The position numbers were made by a program, and so were the translations under genes. The notes under the pieces are model-generated. The model worked only from the letters and a program-made list of their open reading frames with translations, made no database searches and was not told the DNA's origin. Positions 50,571 through 61,605 of a DNA stretch of 64,000 nt are shown here, one piece after another. The DNA lies in assembly GCA_036924285.1 (NCBI GenBank), contig JAYKYS010000001.1, positions 39,245,501 through 39,309,500 on the forward strand. Reading direction: 5' to 3'. How positions within the stretch are numbered: position 1 is the stretch's first letter; each line of letters starts with the position of its first letter. This DNA comes from Asterella californica (taxonomy: Eukaryota; Streptophyta; Marchantiopsida; Marchantiales; Aytoniaceae).

Positions 50571-50660
50571 ATATTCACCTCATGTACACTTAAGTACATG
50601 AGGTGTACATTAATTTATGCTCTAACCTTTCTGGCAGAAGAGTTAGAGTATAAATTAATG
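50571..50660. repeat. Paired-hairpin repeat, copy 3 (order B-A)
   Basis: Hairpin B pairs CACCTCATGTAC (50576-50587) perfectly with GTACATGAGGTG (50594-50605) over the loop ACTTAA, and is preceded by ATATT as in copy 1. Hairpin A pairs a 25-nt left arm (50608-50632, CATTAATTTATGCTCTAACC...) with 50636-50660 over the 3-nt loop GGC, with about three transition-type mismatches. It is the best-preserved copy. Confidence 0.9.
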
Positions 50661-52729
50661 TCTTTCTAAAATTACATATTTTGAAGATCGCAGTCACGGA
50701 CTTATACCCCAGCAGTGCATCCAGCAGACCTTCACTTATAGTTTAGATTAAGACATATTGTCATCTCAGAGACGGATTCACATATATCCATATGAATTAA
50801 TTTGATTTTATAACATGTACACGTTTTCCCATAAGAAATAATGAAATTCAATGTACAATGGCGTGAAAGTTTGCTTTGGGTTGATACAGAACGCTGCATA
50901 CAGTAGTGATGTGTTTAACAACCGAGAAATTGTTTTTACTACTGGAACTTAAGTAAAGAATTGTCAAGTTGATTTCAATATTCGTATGAATTTGAACATC
51001 AACTCGAGTTGTAAAATGCTAACGTGTTACGGGTTGGCAACTTGTAACTTCTAGGGTTTAGGGTATAAAACCATTGAGGATGAAAATGAAAGTTTAGAGT
51101 ATGAGCTTCTAAAATTATAATTTAGGGTAGAAGATGAGGTATAATATAAACAAATGTAGAACTTGACTCTAGGTTTAACTTTTGATTTAAGTTTAGCTTA
51201 TTTAACACGATGTATTTATGGGTTTCATTGGTCCAACTTGTTTGTTCATGAAGTGCTTTTGCGTCAAATCTTATCAGTATTTGATTGCCATAACGTTTAT
51301 ATGTTTAAACGAATGCCTTATTATTATTAATTAATCCTTAATTCGAATGTAAGGATCCATTACTAAAAATGATATGAATACATCTAAGATCTATTTGTCT
51401 TGAAGTACACAAATATGTACGTAATTCTTGATGCTAAATATGTTTGGATGGATCATTCGTCAGATTATCAAACCAATACTTTTGTGGAGGTGACTTCATG
51501 TCTATTATGAAACTACGTGCGATCTAATGAAGGTACCCAAAAAAATATTTCAGAAGTAATATTAGTTCATTACTTATAAGTATAATATAGTATTTTTAGT
51601 ATCTTTAAATCAGATTATCCTGAGTTCAACTAACTAATCATCAAAGGTTAGAATTAAACTAATAAATACTGAAGTATTTGCAACAAACCAATAATACCAT
51701 GAGAATACAATACATGAAATAAGCTCAAATCCTTACAATATCTTGGATTTGGTAGTTTGGTTGTAAACTGATTTGGTTTCAAATGACATAGTTTCATTTT
51801 AAAGGTTGAAAAATATATCGATTTCTAGGCGTTCTTATACTATTTATTTGAAGAAATAAGCGAAATATTTAGATGTGGACAGATTTGTATGTTGTATGGA
51901 TCAAAAGAAGATCAGCAGGAAATGCCAATAAAACGTTAATCAATATTTTATGTTGCAAGTAATAAGTGAACTCATAGAGTGACTAGATGCATTGGAGCCG
52001 CCAGAGTTGAGGATCACCCACACAGGTGTGTGATTCTTCTGCGCAAAACTTTTTGGACACAAAGAGTAATCTGTACATATTTTGATTTTATGCCATGAAG
52101 TCTAAATTATTGTTTACTACACACGTACTTGAACATGTAAACGTAAACTATCCTTAAACATCTGTTCTGATCTTGTATCATTTTTATCCACATGGATTTT
52201 GTTATTTTAACATTAATCTCGTATTTCACGCTAGGTTCACTTTCTCTGCTGTAAGTAATGCATAGCGTTGTGATCTTTTTAGTGGTTTAAATCTTTCATG
52301 TGATTTGAGGATATTTCAGTGACGAGGACTGGACTTTTGGACAGATTTTCATAGTCAAGTCTTACTTTTCAAAATGATGCTTCCTAGGGTACATCCATCA
52401 CGAGCAAGAGATAAACATAGACCTAGAGGATGTTCGGAGATCTCTGGAAGTTTTTTCAGAAACATATGTGTTCTGAGATCTCTGGACAATATGCTCAATG
52501 AATGATGAGAACTTTTGCTTACATATGTCATCGAGGAAATAATTAAATAATAATTAAAAATTAAATAATAAATAAATAATAAATAATTATTTTTTAAATA
52601 TTAATTGTTAATCCATGCCTGGAAACACGAGAAGAAAGAGATATATACCATAAGCAATGAGTACACTACCGTGCTGCCAAAGACACAAGTCCGGGCAACT
52701 TGAAGATAAATATATTACCCTGAATTCAG
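50661..52729. other. AT-rich spacer between two paired-hairpin copies
   Basis: No gene recognised. It includes a low-complexity AATAATTAAATAA-type run at 52540-52607 and a GGGTTTAGGG word at about 51.06 kb. Copies 3 and 4 at its two ends are in opposite order (B-A and A-B). Confidence 0.55.
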
Positions 52730-52832
52730 TTTATTACTTAACCTTTCCTGCTGGAAAGGTTAGGTAATAAATTAAACCCCTGGATATCTGCCTCCTCCAT
52801 CTTGTGATGGAGGAGGGGAATAATATACAGGT
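52730..52832. repeat. Paired-hairpin repeat, copy 4 (order A-B)
   Basis: Hairpin A pairs TTTATTACTTAACCTTTCC (52730-52748) with GGAAAGGTTAGGTAATAAA (52753-52771) over the loop TGCT, with one mismatch. Hairpin B pairs CCTCCTCCAT (52791-52800) exactly with ATGGAGGAGG (52807-52816) over CTTGTG, with outer pairing CCTG..ATAT / ATATACAGG. The stem sequences differ from copies 1 and 3 yet are self-complementary. Confidence 0.9.
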
Positions 52833-54323
52833 GTTATGAACTACAATACTAACAAGTTCTGAAAGCTAGTCCTTCACAACATAAAGCAGTCCAATTATTT
52901 ACGTGGTGCTACGTGGTCAAGAACAGCAATCACGTATGTCCTTGAGAGACTCAGTGAAACCGACTTGACAGCCGCATCGGTGAAGTGCTCTGAAAGTAAG
53001 GCCTCTGCACTTGCCGGTTTGTAAAACATGATTTGTATCAATGTCTCATTCTTATTACACTATAATGTCACTATCCTTACTTGGTTTGGTTTTAGGTATG
53101 TTTCGGCGGTGGAGTTTTGGAAGAGCCCGACGGTAGTTAAGGGATCATACACTAGGTGGGACTTCCCGGCAGGGAGTTTCGACTCCTGGACCTCCTCCCT
53201 AGGATGGTGAAGGGCGAGCACCACGCTGACGTCTGGTGGTCTGGAGCAATGTAAACAAGACACACAGGGTCCTAGAATACCGTAGTTGAGTATTAAGAGG
53301 AGGGGGCTGTTCGCCTGTCTTATTCACGGACTACTTCCGCTGGGGAAAAGTGAAAAGAAAATATAGGCGAAAGAGTAGTGGGACGTGTTAGGAGACAGTG
53401 CTCGAATGTGTCGCACTGTCAGGATGTGTCAATGTGCTGGTCGGGGAAGAAGACGAGACGCGACGGGATTGCGATGGTCGCTCTCAGGCTTTAGTCATTG
53501 ATGGAAATGGGAGTCCAGGTACGGTGACATTGACAGGAAGGGCTGGCACTTCAGTGCATTTCTTTCTCTCCGTCTCCCTTTTCCTCTCTCAGGTCGGCAA
53601 TCGTAAGGGTATCTCTGGGCTGGAAGATTCTTGAGTTTTGCTAGCGGTCGATGGTCCTGAGGAGGTGCTGGTGGAGGAGCAGCGAGGAGTGGTCGGTAGG
53701 TTGAGGGTGTGTATTGTGGAGCTGCCGGGAATTTGGGGAAGGAAATGGTAGAACGATTTCCCAGAGGTCTTGGTTTGCGGGTTAATGAGTTTTAGAACTC
53801 TGGTGTCGTACATCTGGACTTTCACTTCCGAGCCCCTTGGAGAAGCTAAATTACTTATGATAAATAGGGTTCGGAGAGGTTTGGTTGGATGCTGACGTGA
53901 GCAAGAGCTGTTCGTCTCATTTAAGGTGGTCCATGTTCAATGGATGGTTTGTAGAATTGAAGGCTCGCAGAGGAGATCAGCCAATTGTAATTGGGGGCGG
54001 TATTAGAGGTGGTGAATTCTGAAAGGGTTAGTACTTATGTGACTGGAATCATCGGTTCACGGAATTGCCGCTCTTGGGGCTTCAGCTATGGGTATTTTTC
54101 CGCCCTCCGCAAGGTGTTCTGAGAATGGGAGACTGTAGAGGTGGGTTAGGCTGGGCGGCACGCTGTATGCTGTAGGTTCTTCCAAGTGACTCTTTCTCCC
54201 GATTCTGGCGTGCCCACTTCTGTGTTACGTCAAAAATCTCGTTTTAGGGAAACCTCCAATTGCTCTGACTTCCTCCGCTAGGGTTGATTCTAGTACAGTT
54301 CATCTTAGAAAATCTCAGATACA
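52833..54323. other. Region upstream of CDKC
   Basis: GC rises from 53.05 kb on. A segment at 53.09-53.21 kb follows a TTTTAG acceptor-like site and reads EFWKSPTVVKGSYTRWDFPAG in one frame, but I do not recognise it and no second exon fits. The last few hundred bases before 54324 should hold the CDKC promoter and 5' UTR; no clear core element could be chosen. Confidence 0.4.
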
Positions 54324-57300
54324 ATGGCGGAGCTCGCAGCACGGCCTGGGCAGCTTAATTTGGATGAGACCCCTACGTGGGGATCCCGGAGCATCGACAA
54401 CTTCGTGAAGCTGGAGCATATAGGTGAAGGCACCTACGGGTATGTCTCTAATTCCAAAACATTGTGGTCAGATAGGATAGTCACTCTGGTAATATCAAGC
54501 TGCACTTGCATTTCTGATAACTTTATCTGCAGATATAATAATTAATACAGTATGTCATTTGGGGGTATCCGCTTGTCTTACAGTCACAGGCAGCAAAAAT
54601 CATGATGGTTTGTGGAGCAGAATCTTACAAAAGAAACGTGGCTGTTTCAGGCAGGTGTATATGGCAAGAGATAAGGGCACCCAAGAGATTGTTGCTTTAA
54701 AAAAAGTCCGGATGGACAACGAGAAAGAGGGAGTAAGAGATGCTTTCGGTCCCATCTTCTCAAGTTCAATGGCAGTAAACTTGCATAAACTTTTTGAGTT
54801 TGCAGATCATACCTTAATGGCTGAATTTTTGCAGTAGCTTCACAATCCGTGTAACCAGACTCAGATAGTTGAATGTGGATGATACAGTTCCCTATCACCG
54901 CTATTCGGGAAATTAAACTGCTAAAGAAGCTGCAGCATGCGAATGTTATCAAGCTGAAGGAAATTGTGACTTCTAAAGGTTTCTTCTCATCTTGAACTAG
55001 TTCCTCCGTTTATTATTTTTAATAAAAAGCATCGCTTTGCTCTCTAGGGATATCAATGATCCTTCTTGTGAAATCGCCTTTTCAAGTCTTGGTATTAGTC
55101 CAGACTCTGATGCAGTGTTATCTGAGTGCCTGCTTGCAGGGATCGAGAAGGACGATGTGGATAAGGCCCATGAGCTGAGTGCGTATTTCTTTCAAATTTC
55201 GTTTAATATCTATACCTCACTTAGTATCTGCTCCTTATGCTGGAGAGCTTCTGAGTTTCGAAGATTTCTTTACAAAGTAGGTTGTTTGTGCCTCGACTTT
55301 TAGTAGGGTTTCGCCTGGTCGTTCCTTGCAGCAACGCCATTGCAGCGATTCACATATCTCTATTTGTAGTAGTAGTGGTATATTCTTGACTTGTATGTTG
55401 GCTTTTAACGGAGTAAGTCTGGAGTGAAGAACTTAGCATTTATCCGTTTGTCTTGGAGGTGCCCATACTTCTGCTCAGCCGAGGCTGTGCTCAGTATTCT
55501 CCATAGCACTAATATTAAGTAACGTCACTATTAGGATGTAGCTGTGTCAGTAGCCAGGGTTATCTCTTGTCAACAAATAAGCCTCGTAGCAACGTGAAGA
55601 TTACCCTCTGGAGACTCCGTCTGAAGATCGTTTCGCTCATTCTGGTCGCTGGACCTGCAGGCATGGACAAGAGTTGTGAAACAAACCTGTTGAAAGGTAG
55701 CATCTACATGGTTTTTGAGTATATGGACCACGACCTCACCGGTTTGATTGATCAACCAGGAATACGTTTCACCGTACCTCAGATCAAGGTGACGATTGCG
55801 GAATTTTCACTCCCTTGTGTGAGAATCACGAGCTTGGGTATGTTGTATGACGCTTCGCATATTAAATATGCTGGGGGAGTTACAGATGAAAAATTTGAAA
55901 CCCGATGTGACAGAGGCGACGTTGACTCTAAGAGTCATGGAGCTTTCACTTTTCTTCATGGTTTGCATTTGAGCTGCGCAGTTGTACTTAGGTGATGATG
56001 AACTTTCAGAGAAGATTCTGATAGCTATATCTGGTGATGCTGCTGCAGTGTTATATGAAGCAGCTATTGACTGGCCTTCACTACTGCCATATCAATCAAG
56101 TTCTTCATCGAGACATCAAAGGTGATACGAAATCTCTTGTCAAAAGAAAATGGTTCTTTATTCTGGTAGCAAAGTGAGCTCAACTGAAACCAAGAGCTGT
56201 ACGTCTACATACTGTGAAGACGCGGGTCTGACGCGTTGCATAGTTTCATTGCTAATACAGGTGTAGCTACTGGACCAAAATGAGTAATGCAGTATTAGCG
56301 TTTACCCGCTTTTTCCTCGAACTTTAGATGAGAAAATGCACAACGCTATCATACATTCTCCGCTATCTCCACATGGACCGACATATGACACAGTTACTAC
56401 CAACACATTCCCGTTCCGTCACTGGGAATCGAAGATTTCGCACGTCAACCAAGACTGTATAATCTAATTTCGTTGTTTGGTTTGGTGGACAGGTTCGAAC
56501 TTGCTAATCGACAACCATGGAATCTTGAAACTTGCGGATTTTGGTTTAGCTAGATCATATTCAGCCGACTGCCATCAGTTGACCAATCGAGTCATCACTT
56601 TGTGGTATAGGTAACTATCATACATGCCCCAAAGTAAGTCGATTCAGGCGAGCATTCTTCGATACATAGACAGATAGATATGGTGGTAGTGTGGCCATTG
56701 TCTTTTATCAGTTGACATCTCCTAAAGTGGGCAAATGTTTGTGCAGACCACCGGAGCTACTTCTTGGGTCTATGAAGTATACGCAAGCCGTCGACATGTG
56801 GTCTGTGGGCTGTATATTCGCCGAACTTCTGTATGGGAAGCCTATTTTTCAAGGGAAAACGGAAGTATGATGCCACTCCATGATGATGTTTTTGAGTTAC
56901 TAGATGACTAGCTTTTTATCTCGGTTCTCTTGGCTTTGATTGGAGGCGCAGTTTCTGTAAATTTGGTTCTTTGCTTCAGTCTTCGTGGTTGACGGACGGC
57001 CTCTGGCTTCTGTTTGTTGTAAGCATCTTTATCTATTGGGTTGTCAGTTCGACAAAAGCTCGCTTTCTGCTTGTCTCAAGACTGATAAATGTGAGCTTAA
57101 ACAGGCCGATCAGCTTCATAAAATCCTTGAACTTTGCGGTTCTTACGATGAGATTCTGTGGCCCGGAGTGTCAAAGCTGCCCGGTTATCACCAGTTCAAG
57201 CACCAAAAGCCGATGAAGCGACGCGTGAAAGAAGTTTTCAAGGCGTAAGTTCCCGTTCTCTCCGATGTACGAGTCAGATCATTATCGGTCATTCTCCATA

Positions 57301-58663
57301 TAGGGTCAGCTGCTGGAGGTTTTTATGTTTTGCTGATTAACGGCAGTTTGTGTTTCCACTCTCTAGTCAGTACTGATTTACTCGTTGTCCTTGTTTCTTC
57401 TCACAGATTTGATCGTCATGCATTAGATCTGGTTGAACGTATGCTTACCTTAGATCCTGCGAAGGTATGTGTCGTTAATTCACTCACAAGCAATCATTGT
57501 ACCTGCCTACGGATTCTCATCGGGATAGAGTTCCGAAAGTGTTGTCCTCTCTAGCTTTAGAAGTTCATGTAGCGTTCAAACCTTAATAGCGTTGAATTGC
57601 CTGCTATGATTGGCGCTCGAGAACGTGTGGCTAATGGTCTTGAATAAACTGATTACCATTGTGCAGAGAATCACAGCCAAAGATGCCTTGGATGCTGAGT
57701 ATTTCTGGACGGATCCTCTACCCTGTTCTCCAAGCAGGTTCGAGATTCTTGGTGTCAACTGCCATCTTTTTGCCAGCCGATTTAGTATCAACTTTTCAGT
57801 TTAAGTTGAGGAAGGCAAGCTTGTAAGTTTGGGAAAGTTGTGCTTGATTCTGCGTAAGATAGTTTGCGTCGTTTTGAGACAGTTTCAACTCTGCACAACA
57901 TAGCTTCTGGGGATTCTTGCACCATCGCTGATTAAGTAATCAAAGTGAATTGATGAAAGCCAATGAGAGCATAATGGTTGTTGGGGAGGAAGTAGTTAGG
58001 CACCAACTTTTTTCTTGGTCTACCTGTGGTATGATCCGTATGCATGGGAAATTACATGCTTATTCTCGTAACATGAGACGTATCAAACGGTTTTACATTG
58101 GATTGTACAGTCTTCCGAAATATGAGACGTCTCACGAGTATCAAACCAAGAAAAAACGGCAGCAGCAAAGACAGCAGCAGGAGGAGATGGCGAAGAGGAT
58201 GAAGATGCATCATCAGCAACCGCATTTGCCACCTGTTCCACCCGCATTTCCTCCTAGGCCTCCAAACGGCAGGCCTGCTCACAACAATCCTCCTCCTGCT
58301 GTTCCATCAGCACCATACCAACAACAGTATGGTTGGGGCGGGCGCGGTGGACCCCAAGGGGGTGGGCAACATAGACAAGGGCGACAAGGTCATGGTGGAC
58401 AGGGGGGTGGCTACAACAACTCCAGCAACAGGGGTCCTAACGGTGAATATGGAGGTCCCATGCCAATGCAAGGAGGTGGCCCTTATCCTTCTGGACCCAA
58501 CATGGCTGGACAACCACCTCCAGGGGGTCGGCCGGCACCTTATGGAGTTCCAGGCCAACACAACGGTTATCCGCAAGGAGAGTTTTATGGCAATATGGGT
58601 GGCCGGCCGCAAGGTGGACCTCCCATGAGTGGAGGGGGTCGCGGACAAGGAGGCCAAAGGTAA
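54324..58663 (+). CDS. CDKC: Cyclin-dependent kinase C (CDKC, PITAIRE type), 12 coding exons
   Basis: Plant counterpart of CDK9: with cyclin T it phosphorylates the RNA polymerase II tail to release elongation, in the nucleus. Coding exons are 54324-54439, 54651-54732, 54888-54978, 55140-55178, 55661-55788, 56049-56121, 56493-56610, 56747-56864, 57105-57244, 57407-57464, 57667-57737 and 58111-58663. All are GT-AG with matching phases, giving 528 residues. Landmarks: glycine loop GEGTYGQVY (34-42), Lys56, cyclin-binding PITAIRE (68-74), [24 protein letters not shown] with Asp174, DFGLAR (192-197), T-loop Thr212 in VITLWYRPPE, and [15 protein letters not shown]. The tail from about 360 is Gln-, Pro- and Gly-rich with GG(R/G)-type repeats. 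Exons 4-5 (97-122) are the least conserved part, and the exon 5 acceptor at 55661 is my least certain border. All catalytic residues are present. Confidence 0.96.
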
Positions 58664-60750
58664 CATGATTCTATTGTTACTTGAACCAAAAGAAGGACAC
58701 TTGCATGACAGGAGCTTCAGTGGTAGATGTGGACTGTACACAAATTTGCTTTCAACTGTGTATCGGATTAGGAATGGGATTTCGGAATAGCTGCTTGAGA
58801 GTCGAGCTTCTATTTTGCGGAGCTTGAGGACTGTGCAGGAAGAGGTGTGATAAATTTAGCCCTTGTTTTCTTAGGTCTAAGCAGATTGTAGCTTTTCTGC
58901 AGATTTGCATAAATTGTTCTGACGTCTTTCCTTTCAGCGATATGACTGTTTCGTTCTCAAGCATTTCTCTTGATGGTTTCTGTCCAGAAGTATTCAGATA
59001 TCTCCGTGTGAATGTTTGTAGACCCGTTAGGATTGTGTTTGCGTAAGAAATATAGTAGGTATCTACCGTGTCTTCTAGTGCTCTTCCTGGTGGGACTTGG
59101 GAACTTCAGGGCGTGGTTCTTTGGGCCACTGTTACTTTGGTAGAGTGACAGGCTTGAGAAAATTGTGAAGAGGTAAGAAGTATCGTCCAGATCTATTGTA
59201 GTCTGATGGTTCCTCCGTATAAATTCCTTGTCTTTGATCCATTGCTCATGCTAATGGTCCCATTTTACTCGTTTGTACTGTATTGACAGGTGAATCCTCA
59301 CTACTTGGAGGAATGACCTGCAAATGGCAGTGAACTTTTCAGGCTTAGCTTCAGAACTTTGGCCAAATGGCCGTGGGGTTATTCAGCTTCCCAAGGGGGC
59401 GTAGCCTCATGTTTGTGTATTATGAGTTGGGTAAGATGAACCAAAAGCTGGTAGTGTTTCCGTGAAGGGATCGAAGTCATACAAGTTATGTAAATATTTA
59501 TTTAACAAATCCCACATTTTGTCTTTCTTCGTTCTTTTTTACACTGGAAGGAAGACTATGTAGATCTCTATCCGGAAGAAACTAGTTTTAAGAGAAATCA
59601 AGGCCACACGTTGTAGAAGTATCTTTATTCTTGGGAGTAGTTAGTAGAGCATATCGTAACCTTCAACATCTCGCTTTTGCACCCGGTGACGGTTCTGCGT
59701 TACGGAGTGGTGGTCCCCTGGTGGACGTGGTGCGTATGGAAGTGCGTATGAATCGTTTCTCATGAACTTAGTAAAATGTCAATAAATATTCATATGAAGG
59801 TGACAGCTTCATTCTGGAACAGATTTGAGACATACTCAGACGGTCTTGTTGGAGTGTTGGCCACTTGTTAGCCGTTGAATTGCAGCGATATGCTTGGCGT
59901 TGATTATTGTATGGGAGGCGAGTGCGGTTTTGATGGAAGTAATGGGTTAGCTCTGAACATGACTCGAGCGAACTCTATGTTCCGAATCACTTGTAGGGCA
60001 CGGCTACTCGTCTCGCGAGTGTCTTCGAGTACAGGCCTGGAAACTGAAATCTACGCTACAATAAATGACACCTTGGGGGAGTGCGTTCTTTCTCAACGAT
60101 GGAGTTTGGATACTCGAGTGGGAGAGTACAAGCTATTTCTGGTGTAGTGAGTGGCGCCTCAAGTTGAAGAGTAAGGGCAGTTTTCGAACTTAGCCGCCTT
60201 GACTTATACGATGTGGCAGAGAATGTCCGAACGCGCACTCTGGATGGAGTTGTACCGCAGTCTATCGAAGTGTGGTCTGAAGCATATCCCACTCCTCAGG
60301 CTCCTTCGTTTCTTTGAACGAGGCTTTCGGGATGTGAACTGTTTGTACGATTGAATTTCCCGAAGGAACCGTTCTGCGCTTGCGCAATTCTGCAGACGAA
60401 GGCACCTCCGATATTTGCAGTATTTGCATAATGATGATGTGTCGTTTGGAAGACGTAGGAGGGAATTCTCATTCTCATCTCCGACAGTTGCTGTAATCCT
60501 AAAAGTATGGGCTTGAAGCTTTCATGTCCTTGTGAATAATTCTAGCATTGGGATGATAGCGGGACTGCTCGAGCATTCATTCTCAAGAATAGATTTTGTT
60601 ATCGCACGCGGCCGCTTTCAGTTGTTCGGCATTTTTTATTCAGGTTTTGATTTTCATTTGTTGTGATTTAGTTAAGCTGAGGCTGCCAGCAGTGAAGTAA
60701 AAGTAAAAGTTGTTAACTTATCTGCTATCGTACCCGTATCAGATTGCACA
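58664..60750. other. CDKC 3' UTR and downstream spacer
   Basis: Directly after the kinase stop the sequence is T-rich transcribed-looking DNA with no second gene. An AATAAA lies at about 59781, but whether the transcript reaches that far is unknown. A 90-codon frame at 59875-60147 has no recognisable domain and no splice partners. Confidence 0.45.
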
Positions 60751-60753
60751 TAC

Positions 60754-60872
60754 AGCGACTTCTTGCACCTCCAACCAGCGACTTCTTGCACCTCCAACCG
60801 GGAGCAGGCGGGTTTGAATCCCAAACCTTTCGCTTAGAGGTTTGAGACCCAACCAACTCAGCTACCAATCTT
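60754..60872 (-). repeat. tRNA-derived sequence (SINE head or tRNA relic) with 23-bp duplication
   Basis: On the minus strand TAGCTGAGTTGG (60864-60853) fits the Pol III A box, and GGGATTCAAACCC (60822-60810) a slightly off B box. The spacing is that of a tRNA, with an anticodon-arm-like AAACCTCTAAGCGAAAGGTTT between. Acceptor stem pairing is missing. Just downstream, AGCGACTTCTTGCACCTCCAACC (plus strand) occurs twice without change (60754-60776, 60777-60799). A tRNA-like head with a tail duplication suits a SINE fragment better than a working tRNA gene. Confidence 0.55.
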
Positions 60873-61425
60873 CGGTTTAGGGTAGTGAGTGCAATTGGTG
60901 TTCATCAAACTGGTCTGCGACTTTGCACAGTAGATAGAGTAGTGAGCACGTTGAGGTACAAGAGGTTGAATGCAATTTGGGTTATAATTGATTAAGAGCG
61001 ACTCGACTTATGAGTCGATCGTGAGTGTTCTTTTCGTTCTTTGGTGGTTTATCTCACTGAATGATAAATATTATGGATGCAACATGACTTCCGGGGAACG
61101 TTTGCTTGCTTTCTGTTATTGGAAAATACACTAAGTGTTGCACAGAAATCCTATAGTAACCTCTTAAGGGAAAATCGAATTTGGCTATAAGTGAACATGA
61201 ACTTCGGGGGAACTTTGTCCGCTTTCTGTCACCATAAGTGTTACACAGAAACTATAAAGTTAACCCGAAGGGAAAATTGAATTTAGCTATAAGTGAAAAA
61301 TGTTAACAATCTCTACAGTTGCAGGATGGTCCAGACATAATAACCCATAAGGAAAACGCAGCCCAGATGCACTTTTGTGTGAATAAGTTAGAGAGGTTGT
61401 TCACGAAGAAATATTGTTTAACTAA

Positions 61426-61605
61426 GTAATTAATGGGTTACCTTACCTTTCTTACCATGAAAAGTTAGCTAATAAATTACATACTTGTTTTCTTTAATTT
61501 AGTCAGTAATCAATGTATTACCTTACCTTTCTTAACAAGAAAGGTTAATTCATAAATCTACATATTCATTTTGCTTCCTCCATTTTCCGATGGAATATGC
61601 AGAAA
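61426..61605. repeat. Paired-hairpin repeat, copy 5 (order A-A-B)
   Basis: Two A-type hairpins in tandem (GTAATTAATGGGTTACC..CTTTC with GAAAAGTTAGC..AATAAATTAC, 61426-61480; and ATTACCTTACCTTTCTT with AAGAAAGGTTAATTCAT, about 61516-61554) are followed by a B-like segment with CATATTCATTTTGC, TTCCTCCAT and ATGGAATATGC (61561-61601). The duplicated A hairpin is unique to this copy. Confidence 0.75.

Noticed and set aside
52540..52607. AT run as an origin or matrix attachment site
   Set aside because: Simple low-complexity sequence; nothing specific supports a function.
57950..58110. Upstream part of the open frame containing CDKC exon 12
   Set aside because: The TGTACAG acceptor at 58110 and the phase from exon 11 place the exon start at 58111; upstream codons are intron.
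59875..60147. 90-codon plus frame after CDKC
   Set aside because: No recognisable domain or splice partners.
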